Position numbers and translations under genes: made by a program. A DNA stretch of 64,000 nt from Melanocharis versteri (Eukaryota; Chordata; Aves; Passeriformes; Melanocharitidae): assembly GCA_013397845.1 (NCBI GenBank), contig VZTG01004475.1:1034506-1098505 (forward strand), read 5' to 3'. This document shows, piece by piece, positions 27,220 through 37,503 of this stretch; within the stretch, counting starts at the first letter, position 1; every line of letters begins with the position of its first letter. Below the pieces are notes generated by a model. It made no database searches and was not told the DNA's origin. It saw nothing but the letters and a program-made list of their open reading frames with translations.

Positions 27220-27313
27220 CTAACAGGACAAGTGACTTTGCAAATTGCCACTGATCCAGTTTTGCCGTTTAATGCCCTCGACATCGCGTTAGAAGTTCAG
27301 AACAGTCTGAAAG
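27220..27313 (+). CDS. NAALADL2: NAALADL2 coding exon A: start of TfR-like dimerisation domain
   Basis: The exon is 94 bases, entered in phase 0 and left in phase 1 (31 codons plus one G). It is flanked by acceptor tttttcag and donor gtaatt. The translation begins LTGQVTLQIA and runs through the block LPFNALDIALEVQNSLK. This matches the start of the transferrin-receptor-like dimerisation domain (Pfam TFR_dimer). PSMA has the equivalent LTVAQV and VLPFDCRDYA segments, and the FNALDIALEVQN wording is that of NAALADL2 rather than of other family members. The encoded helix lies in the extracellular C-terminal part of a type II membrane protein and in relatives contributes to homodimer packing. 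NAALADL2 is regarded as a non-canonical family member whose peptidase activity is unproven; the residues that would decide this are outside the window. The identification rests on remembered homologues. Confidence 0.93.
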
Positions 27314-28691
27314 GTAATTTTCATTAGAGGAATATCATTGTCCATTAATACAGGGGGAAAAAAAAGGATCATATTGATACGTATTTTCAATACTTGAATA
27401 ATAGCCAGTGCTTTTGCAAGTGAAATAGGGTCATTATATAATGCTGAATCAAATGCAGGTTTTGTTGCTAAAGAAAGCCATAAAGTGTTTCTATTTCTTC
27501 TGATGTTACTTTGTCAATTAAGTAATACAGATTACCTGTGGTGTCCTAAGACCTTAGAAAAATATTTCTGTTTATAGGTTTATTAAACTCTCAGGTTGAT
27601 CTGTTAAATAGAGAAGTAAGTTCTATAAAATCACACCGAAGCTTCACATATCCTTCAGCAGATGGTGAGATCGTATCTCAAATGTAAAAACGTTTTGCAA
27701 TCTTGAGGTGCTGCCCCCACATTTCTTTCACTCCCTACACTATAAAGCACCACTTTTCTGTAAAACATACTCATAGAAGTACGATACCTTTTCTTTAATC
27801 TTTGCCATCCATCACTGTGAAGACGTAGGAGTCAGTAGGCAAGTATTGGTCTGGAATCAGTGAGCATCTAAAAAGACAAGTAATTTTAGCTCTGTTGTGC
27901 CAAATAAACATTGGTTTAGTTCAGCTTAAACACAGCAGGGGGTGATCATCGAATGAAAAGTGTGGCTCAGCTGGTATTCCTTCAACTGAACTTGAGATAT
28001 CTTCTCTTGTTCTTCCTTTTCCTTTATTTTGAATAACGGGAAACGTTGATTTAAACTGACTTTTTTTTCTCTAACTTCAGTTAGATCATTTATCTCTACC
28101 ACTTCAGGGGAGAGAAAATTATTTCCTAGGCTGTAGGGCCAGCAGGATAAATTTTCTCCTAGCTGTTCACTTTGGAGTTTTGTTTAATGATTTTTCTTGG
28201 CTTTCATGTCTCATCTGTCTCTGACTTGTATAAAAGAACAGTTTATTTTCATTTTGGAAACATTAAGACAATGGTCCTTTTTCAGTTACTTAAATGAGAA
28301 ATTGTACTTTTTTACATGGCTCATGGGTTTATTCATTCTTCAAAAGATTTTATGTTGTCCAAACTTTCCAGTTCAAAGTTGGAATGTCTTAGTAAGCTGT
28401 TTCCTTCTCTAATTCAATGCAAACTGTAAATGTAGACAAGGTGAAGGTAAATCTGCATGACATGTAAAATATTTGTTCATTAGGCTTAATTTTGTGCCTC
28501 TGGGATCTGGTTCAGCCAATTGCTTGAATACAGATTTTATTGCCTGTTGAAATTTCTCACATGCTTGAAGTTAAATTTTGTGTAAATATTTGAGTCACCT
28601 GGATGTACTCATGAAAGGTTGTGTATACCTTGATACTTGTTAATACTGCATTTATTTATGTTTCTGAAGGGTTGCACTGTGTCATGTGGTG

Positions 28692-28697
28692 GGTGTC
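28692..28697. repeat. Target-site duplication, left copy (GGTGTC)
   Basis: This hexamer lies immediately before the TGTCGG terminus of the antisense LTR and is identical to the hexamer immediately after its other end. Confidence 0.85.
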
Positions 28698-29260
28698 TGT
28701 CGGGTTTTCCTGCGTCGCATCACTAGCCCGATGCTTTTCGTTGGAGTTTGATTGAAGAGATGGGACCATCGCAGTTATATACGATTTATTACTTAAAATA
28801 ACAAACAAGGCTTCAGTCTCAAAGGTCGTGAGGTTAAGTAACAAGTTGCCATAACAGAGGATAGTCACGGGCTTCAGGGTTACATGGTAATTTATAACTT
28901 TCTGGTCCAATAAGCAATTAACACAAAACTTTGTTTTAACTCGATAACCTATCACCTCTAGTACTTTTTGCTGCAATGCGTCTGTTCTTCTACCAATCAA
29001 GTGCCAGGTCACGTACACCTATGCACTTCTATTATAACATCTAAATTCTTAACTTAAACTATAGAATCACATTACTATACTTAAAACCTTTCACCAAATC
29101 GCCCAACACGCATTTTTACTTAAAACTATAAAAACACAGGCTTATGATTCTCTTGCTTAAGATCCATATATCTTGTCATCACATTAACCCTAGTTCCTTC
29201 CAAGGCTGTAAATTAAATTCATTATTATCTTCAGAGGTTTTAGCCTCTTGGTCTCCGACA
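28698..29260 (-). mobile_element. Solo LTR of an endogenous retrovirus (class II/ERVK-like), antisense
   Basis: This 563-bp element starts TGTCGGG and ends CCGACA, a perfect 6-bp terminal inverted repeat with the TG...CA ends of retroviral LTRs. It is bracketed by an exact 6-bp duplication, GGTGTC at 28692-28697 and 29261-29266. Read on the - strand it has a TATAAA-like motif (complement of 28891-28896) and an AATAAA signal (complement of 28785-28790) about 105 bases later, followed by the presumed R/U5 end. This is the expected U3-R-U5 order. No gag, pol or env sequence adjoins it, so it is a solo LTR left by recombination between two LTRs. A 6-bp duplication fits class II (ERVK-like) or alpharetroviral integrases. 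The family name is not known to me. The 120-codon antisense frame over it is not a gene. Confidence 0.88.
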
Positions 29261-29266
29261 GGTGTC
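29261..29266. repeat. Target-site duplication, right copy (GGTGTC)
   Basis: This hexamer lies immediately after the CCGACA terminus and pairs with 28692-28697, confirming both LTR borders. Confidence 0.85.
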
Positions 29267-31217
29267 TGTACAATTAGCTCTGCTGAATTCCATGGGATAT
29301 TACTCAGCACTTCCCAGACCGTTCCTTACATTCAGGGTAGTGTGGATGGCAAGTTATGTCATCCCCAGCACGTTCAAGTGGCTCATGGCCTGTTCCTCAG
29401 AAAGATGGGGAAGAGGCTGTTAAGTGACATGTGTTTTCTCCCCTTGCACACACCAGAACTCCTGGAAACAAACCACTGCTTTTGGGTTTGTCTGAAAGGA
29501 AAGGTTGGGGCTGGAGAGATTTCTTTTTGTGCATCTGCTGGTAATCTGATGTTTAACAGGAAACCTTGTGGTCATAAATGATGGGAGGTGGGGGTTCCAA
29601 GACTGAAATCCAGGTCCCCAGGGCTACTCAGGCTGTTCCCTGTCTATTCACAGATGTGGTATTTTAGAGAAATTAATAAATAGGTGGCTGCTTAGAATAT
29701 TCTCATTAGCTACACCTTGCACTTGTGTGGGATTTGTGCCTTCCATACATTTAAAATCAAGACCCATTGCAGCTTGAATCAAATACATTAATATCTTGCT
29801 AGGCCTTGTATCCTATGAAAATCCAATTTATCTTTTGAGGTAAAGTGCAGACAAGATGTCAAATCTGGTGTGTGAATGATACAAATGGTGCTTTTAAGCA
29901 CTCCTGTAGAAGTGCTTTGTACGTATACACAAGTAAAAATGCACAATCATTTGTGTAAAAGTATTTTGTATGTATACAGGCTTTTTTATCCAGAACATAT
30001 TTGTATTTTCTGCTGAAAGCTCTTAGCACTGTGCTCCTTGCAGCCTGTCTTGAAAATCTGGAGTATGTTACAGCAAGTTTCAGGGGTTGATGATGGAGAT
30101 TCTCAGGTGTTTCATTAGGATTAAAAGTGTTTCTGTACCTTTGCTCCTGACTGTCCCAGCAATTACAAGTTCAGCCACCCAGATTACAAAAATACAGCCA
30201 GCCAGGTTGATGGCGTCCCTCGCTTGGGTGCTGTTGGAGCTGATGTCATTTATTATTGCCAGTCACCTGGACTCACACGAGCCTTTCCAAATTGGTTTCT
30301 GTGCCCCAGCCCTCAGTTGTGGCTGTGCAGCACCAGGCAGGCAAAGTGAGATCCCCCACTTGTGGCTGTCAGCACAGGCTGCTGGAGCAAATTGTAGCCA
30401 TCTCTGATAGGCACTGGCTGAGAGGGAGAGGCTTATGAAGACAAATTAAGGGTGGATGAGATTTTCTGGTTTTCCAGAAGTGCAAGAGCTGTGATTTAAA
30501 GCCCTTTGGCTGATGCAGTGTCAGCTGTGTGTGGCTTCCTATCAGTTGGGCCCTTTCTTCTCCCCAGGATGGATGTTTTACAGATGTTACAGCAGCTGAA
30601 GTACTTGGGGTGATAATAGTAGGCAGCACTAGCAGAAGTTTAAAATAATCTGGTTTATGATAAGTCATTCCCAGGGAAGTCTGTGTGACTTTCCATAGCC
30701 CTGTCTCTACCCATGCATTTCAAAACATCAGGCTAAACTCTGTCCTTAGAAAAATCAATAGAGAAACATATCTCATTTACTTGATGGCTGCGTGCTCATT
30801 GCTACAGCTATCTGCTGCTCTTCAGCTTGGCATCATTTTACCTGCTTGACTGTCTTTCCCTGATCATTTTGGGTGCTTTTCAGAGTTTCTCTCTCCTCCT
30901 GTCTGTAATGTTCAGGAAATTTCCCTCTTTACTGTTCCCACCCATTATTCTTGACTGCAGCAGAGGTGAAAAATGCAACAAATCTGTATAGATGACAGCA
31001 ATATCTTCTTTGTCATGAGATGTTGGCATCTCGTCTTCAGTATCCATTCAAGGTTATTATATATTAGTACCGCTCTTCAGCCTTTAAAAAAAAATCATGG
31101 AAAAATGCATTTTCCGTGGACAAACGTTTGGTAGTGAAGGGCAAGGGTGAGCATCTATTCTGTATCAGGAGGCCATAAGTATCTGCAGCTCTGTACAAAG
31201 TCATTGATAACTTCAAA

Positions 31218-31563
31218 GACTCGTAGAATATTTTGGGTTGAAAGGGACCTTTTAAAGGTCATCTAGTCCAATGCAATGAGCAGGGAAATCTTCCAGTGGA
31301 TAAGGATGCTCAGAGCCTCATCCAACCTGGCACTGAATGTTTCCAGGATGGGGCATCCACCACTTCCCTGGGCAACCCAGTGTTCCACCATTCTCATTGT
31401 AAAAACTTTCTTCCTTACACCTAGTCTAAATCTAATCTTTTAGTTTAAAACCCTTACCTCTTGTCCTATTTCAAAAGTAGTGCCCAAATTTTCTTATAAA
31501 GCCCCCTTTAAGTATTGAAAGTGCACAATAAAGTCTCCCTGGAGCCTTCTCTTCTCCAGGCTC
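31218..31563 (-). mobile_element. CR1 LINE 3' fragment, antisense
   Basis: The reverse-complement CR1 tail (gaatattttgggttgaaagg) leads through gatggggcatccaccacttc and accattctcattgtaaaaac to gtctccctggagccttctct at the distal end. It is about 345 bases, the longest antisense CR1 copy in the window, inside the intron between exons A and B. It is clearly diverged, with many transitions against the usual wording. Confidence 0.87.
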
Positions 31564-33654
31564 CTTTATTGACATGCACATAGTAAAATGTCACAACATT
31601 CCTCTTTAAAATAACTTCTTTGAAAAAAGTCTTGGAGCCACTCCAGATTGGTTTACTTGGGCTATAGCAGTCATGGTAGCAAAATTGAAGCTGATGGCAA
31701 CATATTCTTTGCACTAAGGATGTCTGTGGATTTGTGTTTCTGCCCCTTTAGGGTGTTTCCTACAAAGCTTTCCCATTCAGATTTTCTACTGCCAGGTCTG
31801 CTTATCCTATTTTGCAGAGCATGAAGAATTTTCCTAGTGAATACAGCAGCACATCATAGCTGATTCTGAATTTGCAAGCTAATCAAAACCTGAAGCAATT
31901 TCCCTTCTCTCTTACATGCAAACGCATGTTCACATATATGGTGAGCAAGTTTTGTGCCTTAAAATGCTGATTTGTCTGTGCTCCGTTTCCTATAAGTACT
32001 TGTAGGCAAGTACTTTCATAACAGAGGGCACAAACACAATTTAAAAATATTAAATCTCTAGCTGTGCTTTTCATAAGAGCGATCAGTTACACAGGGAAAG
32101 GCTATTGTATTCAATGTCTGTAAAAATAAATATCTATTTGGTGTAACTTGTTTCTGAATAGGATCCAGTTACATTTAGCAAGTGCAATGACATTCAACAG
32201 TGTAATTCCCTGATCAAGAATGCACATGCTCTTGAGTCACTTTCCTGTGTTTGCAATTTTATTTTTATAGCAACTAAACAACTAGCTTAGATGATTCATC
32301 ATGATTCACACTGAAGACAAAAGGACAAAAAATACAAAATATAATAATGTGCCATTGTTTTCTCTTAAGCGAAATAACACTTGCGCTTGATTTTCTCTGT
32401 AAAAGCATCACAAGGTGCTTAAGACATCATTTGTTAATTCAGAGTTTTGTTAAAAATCATTTGCCTTTCCATTCCCAGTTTCTCAGCTTGAGAAAAGCAT
32501 AAATGAGTTTCCCTTGGTGGTGCAGTTCAGCGTGTTGTGATGCCTGTTCTGTCCTTAGCTGGCTGAGGTAACGCTGGCCATGCTTGTGGGTTTTGTACTG
32601 AAGCATTTGAAAAGGGCCTGGGTGTGTGTTTTCTAACAAGTTCTGATTTAGAGTGTAAAACAAAGACAGAGTTGGTTTAGGGGCTGTGGAGAACAAGTGA
32701 GAAAGCATTTACAGGATTTTTATATTTAAAAGGATGGTCTGGTTGGCTTCGTTTCCAAATACAGAAAGATGGATTTTCCCTTTATCTCAGCTTCCCTATT
32801 GAAAAGGCAAAGCTGACATTTGCAATTGTTTATATAAGATTCAGAATAAAAGTTATAAAAGTTTTATGTTCGTTGGAATACGAAGTGCTTTGCTGAAACC
32901 AAAGGATTCCTTCTAACAGGGTGAATTTAAACATTTCCATATGGACACAAGTCCCAGGGTAAGGTATGCACAGTGCCTGCATTACATACATGGGAATGGA
33001 AAGTTCTTCAGCTGCACAAGATGTTTGATGGAGATTTGAAAATTAAGGATAATGATATTTTGCAAAATATCCCAAATGTACCAAGTTTATATGCTTGGAG
33101 AATATTTTTTTTTCTGAGGCATCAACCTAACTTGATCAGAATTTAAATTATTCCAGACGCAGAGAGATACCAATCCTGTACATCGAAGTACCACCACGCC
33201 TATTATCCATTCTGATTAGGGAAAGGTGGCTTGGTCAAGTGCCATTAGCAAAAGAAACCTTGTCCCAAACCAGGGCAGACATAAACCATCTTCTCTCAAC
33301 TCCTGTTCCCCCAGGGAGCTTCTGTTCATTGTTGAAATTCATCCTGATATCTCAGGAAATCTGGCAGTTTCTCTTACACCAGCATCTTGTCTCTCCGTGT
33401 ATTCTGGATCATTTCATGTTTTGCTAGATTGGAATGTGCTAGTCAGCTGAAAGACAGGAGTATATGGGGATCTATGAACTCCTTTTCCTTTGCTGGAATG
33501 TGTCCAAGAGCAAATCTCTTCTTCCATATGAGAGGGAGAATATGTTATATTCAGGCATTTCCTTGGATTTCCTAGTTAAACTTGTTTGCTTTTCCATTCC
33601 TATTATGTGCTCGCCTTTCAGACTGCAGCCATAAATAACTGGAGGTATGGGTTG

Positions 33655-33659
33655 GTGTT
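33655..33659. repeat. Target-site duplication, left copy (GTGTT)
   Basis: These five bases directly precede the TGTCC start of the ERVL-type LTR and are identical to 34222-34226. Confidence 0.75.
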
Positions 33660-34221
33660 TGTCCTGATTTTGACTAGAATAGACTTAATCTTCTTGCTAG
33701 TAGCTGGTACTGTGTTTTGGATTTAGGATGAGATGAAGGTTCTAACTCACTGATGTTGTTGCTCAGTAGTGCTTACCCTGAGGACTTTCCAGTCTCCTGT
33801 GCTCTGCCAGGGAGGAGTTCCAGGAAGCTGGGAGGGAGCATGGCCAGCACAGCTGACCTGAACTGGCCAAAGGGGTATCCCATACCAGAGAACATCATGC
33901 TCAGTGTTTAAGCTGAGGTGGCCAGGGAGGCCGGTTGCTGCTGGGGCCAGGCTGAGCATGGTCAGCCCAATAAAATTGCTCATCACTTGTCTGTCTCGGG
34001 TTTTATGTGTCTCTTTTGGTTTTCTCCCTTTTTGATGCTATATTATTGCTATTATTACTATCGTTATTATGATCATCATCATTATATATCAATTATTAAA
34101 CTGTTCTAATCTTAACCCATGGGTTTTAGCTTCTTGATTCTTGTCCCTGTTCCATCAGGGAAGCCAGAGGGTGTGAGTGAGCAGCTGCATGGTACTTGCC
34201 AGCTGAGGTTAAACCATGTCG
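33660..34221 (+). mobile_element. Solo LTR of an avian ERVL-type endogenous retrovirus, sense
   Basis: This 562-bp element begins TGTCCTGATTTTGACTAGAA, close to the common avian ERVL LTR start, and includes tagtagctggtactgtgttt, gaactggccaaaggggtatc and the TTATTA-rich tract near 34041-34100. It ends gaggttaaaccatgtcg, a mutated form of the usual terminus. A perfect 5-bp duplication, GTGTT, sits at 33655-33659 and 34222-34226, as expected for ERVL. AATAAA at 33969-33974 is the LTR poly(A) signal; the TATA region (near 33906-33915) looks decayed. No internal retroviral sequence adjoins it, so it is a solo LTR. It is in the transcriptional orientation of NAALADL2. Confidence 0.9.
33969..33974 (+). 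terminator. AATAAA within sense-oriented ERVL-type LTR
   Basis: The intact hexamer in cagcccaataaaattgctc is at the position where this LTR family carries its poly(A) signal. It lies in the intron in sense with NAALADL2, so it could end transcripts early. No usage can be shown from sequence. Confidence 0.5.
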
Positions 34222-34226
34222 GTGTT
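34222..34226. repeat. Target-site duplication, right copy (GTGTT)
   Basis: These five bases directly follow the mutated LTR terminus (catgtcg) and are identical to 33655-33659. Confidence 0.75.
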
Positions 34227-35392
34227 CTTCAATTACTATCTGTGACTTTTCCATGTATATCTTAGACAAGGAAGTTGAAAATTCATTGAACTTCAGTCTT
34301 GAACCACTTTCTTGGCTTGATTATCTCAGTCACTAAGGTACTGAACTCACTGAGGTTTGCACATTCAGGTAGAGGTGAGACAGCTCCTAGAGCTGGATGG
34401 TTTATGTTGATTAAATCGTTATTTGAAAGAGCTAAGGATAGGTGGATTTCTTGTCAATAGGCAAAGTGAATTTTGACCTTAAAGATAATTTCTGCATCCT
34501 GACAATGTTTGTGCTGACTGATACTGCTTTTGACTTCATGTCAGGTTCAGGCTCTGCTCTCTCTCTCCGTGTGCTTGTAAAGGTGAAGGCAGTCCATGCA
34601 CACACTGGGAAAGGAGGCCACACTCTTCACCTGCACTGCAGGTGGGAGAAGGCTGCACATTCACAGTCCTCCAATTCACATTTCTCTTTCTGGACTATGA
34701 ACAGGGAAATACTGAAATTGTGGTGTGCTCCCAAGTGCTGCAGGCTTTTATTCTTTTGCTGTCTAAGTAGGGTTGCTAACAAAGCAATAGTTAACACTCC
34801 AAGTTTAAAAAGTTTTGAAAATATTGACTGGATTAGAATATGCATTAGGATATCAATTAAAGTTGGCTCATTGGCATATGACTTAAGTGATTAAGAGGAG
34901 CAATTTCACATACCCTCCACTATTGCTATTAACCTCTAAGATTCTAAAATGTTGAATCAAATTCGATTAAACTCTGCATATTACAATATTCTATAGAGCA
35001 GTCATTATGGAATCCAGGCACAGGCTTTCAGACTCGAGAGCAATAGCATCAAATGGCATTGAATAAATGCAGTCTCAAAAGGAAATGTTGTAGTCCTTGA
35101 TTTATAACCGTTGCTTCCTGCATGCCTATTTTTCCAATGCTAGATTTCAAGCTGTACCCCAAAATCACTCCTCACAGCTTATTAGCTCTTAAAGCATCAG
35201 AGCCCAAATTGATCTTTGAGAAACAGATCAGAGGTTACTCCGAATGATCTATGGCTTCCCTTGACCTGCTCCGTGCTGCTCACAGGGGAAAGAGAGGCTC
35301 AGGTTTTAATTGGACTATTAATTTTGCCTTGGAAGCAAGAGTAACAAGTGGTCTGTGAATCACTGGTGGCCGTGTTGCTGTCCCTGTTCCAG

Positions 35393-35588
35393 GTGATGAA
35401 GCAGTGCCTCAGCTGCTGGCGGTGGCATCGCGTCTGAGGGACACGGCGGAGCTGTTCCAGTCGGACGAGATGCGCCCGGCCAATGACCCCGAGGAGCGAG
35501 CCCCTGTCAGAGTCAGGATGCTCAACGATGTGCTGCAAGGCCTGGAGAAAAGCTTCCTGCTTCATCGAGCTCCTCCAGGCTTTTACAG
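35393..35588 (+). CDS. NAALADL2: NAALADL2 coding exon B: core of TfR-like dimerisation domain
   Basis: The exon is 196 bases, entered in phase 1 and left in phase 2. Acceptor is ctgttccag and donor is gtacgg. It encodes about 65 residues beginning GDEAVPQLLAVA. The stretches ELFQSDEMRPANDP, RMLNDVLQGLEKSFL and APPGFYR closely follow the NAALADL2 C-terminus as I remember it. In PSMA the equivalent region reads RMMNDQLMFLERAF followed by PFYRHV. This is the helical dimerisation domain on the extracellular side. The last arginine codon is split (AG then A in the next exon), which fixes the donor at 35588. The exon is strikingly GC- and CpG-rich, with roughly a dozen CpGs mostly in its first half, against an AT-rich CpG-poor surround. 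An opposite-strand frame open across it is a shadow. Confidence 0.95.
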
Positions 35589-37484
35589 GTACGGCGCATG
35601 GTGTTCCACATGTTCTGTGGCTGAGCTGAGATGGTATTCACCGCCGCCTGCTTTGCAGAACTGTCTTTAAAAAGAAAACCCTCAGCGAGTACCCAAAATT
35701 AAAGCTATTTTTTTCCCATCACATCCTTTCTGCAGAAAACATTAATTCATTACAATGCAAGGGGTCATTAGAATGCAGCACTGTAGCATTTCTGTCATGA
35801 CAAGGCTGCTAACAAGACGTACGGTGTGATGGCAGCCCAGGCAGCGTGGCAGAAATGTGTGTCAAGATGGTACAGGAAGCTTTCGGAAGAAGAAGAAAAT
35901 ATTTTGAAGTCTAATACCGCTTGACAAGCTCCACCTATATTTTATTTAAAACTTTGTACAGTTCACTGACGATTCAGAATTATACAAGATCCTCCATAGC
36001 ATTATTTAACATATTTAATTATATAGCAGCGTTCTTGGATGCATTTCAGCGAGTTAAAGGCAGTACAGTTCAGTTAATGAGGAGGCCTGAGTCAGTCGCT
36101 GTTCATAACATCTTGTCTCTGCCTGGAATTATTCCTGATATGTATTCAGCTGCACTACCCAGGTTGGTTTTAAGATGTCGTAGTCATCCCATCTTTTACT
36201 TTCTAAGAAAGAAGTCTGCAGGTCTCTATTTAAAGTAACAAAACAGTACTTTGATTTCAGTTGATGGGAAAAATTATCCAATGTCTCATGCGAGTGATGG
36301 TGTGAAGTGGACATAAAACACACTTGTGGTAGAGGTGGGGAAGGAAAGCAGAAAGCTCCAGCAACAGGAGGAGGAGATTCTTCCAGTCATTAGTAATGGT
36401 ATAAAACAAATGCAGTCATCTTTTAACAAAAGCACAGGGGGGAAAAAAAAGGTAGTTATGGGAAACTCAGCAGTGTCAGTGAATAAAAGCCCTACAGCTG
36501 TAATAAAGAAAATAGAATAATTACATTTGGGGAGGGGCTAATTTACTTCCTTCCTGCTGTGACTGGATTTATAACATAAAGAAATAAGCCAAAATGGGAT
36601 TAGATAAAGTCTAATATTCCAGGTTTAGCAGTGCTGTTGGTCTTGTCTGAACTGGTATGGTGTTGCAAAGGAGCCATAAAATTGTTTTATAATAATAATG
36701 TTAATATGTACGTGTTGCATTGCAACAGCAAAACATTCAACACTATTGAATCTAGCCCAGTTCTTTATTTGTAAAAATAAATTATGTCAAAACTTAGGAT
36801 TCCAATAAGAGGGGTTTTCACGTCTTCTAATATTTGAATTCTTGCAGCACTTGCATTATTAAGTTTGTTATTTACCAAAATGAAATTACCAGATATGCAG
36901 ACATAATGTAACAAATTTTTCACCTGCTCTCCACAGTACTTTGGTACAGAACAAAAGTACTTTCACACTGGCAAAGTCGGCATTGTGGAAGTGAAAATGT
37001 TGTACTTGTTGCCCTCCAATTTAATTAAATTTGATACAAGATTTAACAGTACAAGATTTCAAAGTCTGGGGGAAAACATTGGCTTTGACTTTAGTCTGAA
37101 TAATTTTACCTGACATCATCTGGAACATACAACAGTAAAGGGCACCTTGTGTATCACCATTTAGATGCTCATTTAAAAAGAATACAGCCTTTGTACTGTG
37201 CCAAGGTGTGTAATTGTTACCTTTAATGGTAAATCTACACAGATAAACAGAATCAAGGGCACTTAGATTTCTGATGTCCTTTGCTGCCATTTAAAATCTG
37301 AAGTGTGTTTGCTTAATTAAAAAATAAAAATCATCTAACTATAAGTCTTGTTAAGATTATTTTTCATTTCTTAGGGACTGAAAGTCCTTCTATTAATTGA
37401 TGATGTTATGTGAATATGTTTTTTTATTCTGAAGCTATAATTGTATCACAAGAACACTAGAAATACTTGAAAAACCTGATACAC

Positions 37485-37503
37485 TTTTTTTTTTTTTTTT
37501 TTT
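37485..37503 (+). repeat. Poly(T) run
   Basis: There are about 19 consecutive T with no target duplication or element body attached, so this is a simple homopolymer rather than a retroposon tail. Confidence 0.7.

Larger units (their letters stand above)
27314..35392 (+). other. NAALADL2: NAALADL2 intron between exons A and B (8,079 bp)
   Basis: This is a canonical GT-AG intron: donor gtaatt at 27314 and acceptor ctgtccctgttccag ending at 35392. It is a phase 1 intron, because the G at 27313 and GT at 35393 together form a glycine codon. It holds the best-defined mobile elements of the window: an antisense ERVK-like solo LTR (28698-29260), an antisense CR1 fragment (about 31218-31563) and a sense ERVL-like solo LTR (33660-34221). 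Outside these I see AT-rich unique sequence and an 18-bp perfect palindrome at 33054-33071. No further exon is supported. Confidence 0.9.

Noticed and set aside
29144..29581. 145-codon + strand frame
   Set aside because: It starts inside the antisense LTR and crosses the LTR border into unique sequence. It has no family resemblance.
34442..34894. 150-codon + strand frame just after the ERVL LTR
   Set aside because: It has no recognisable motif and is not retroviral. It lies outside the LTR's right target duplication in intron sequence.
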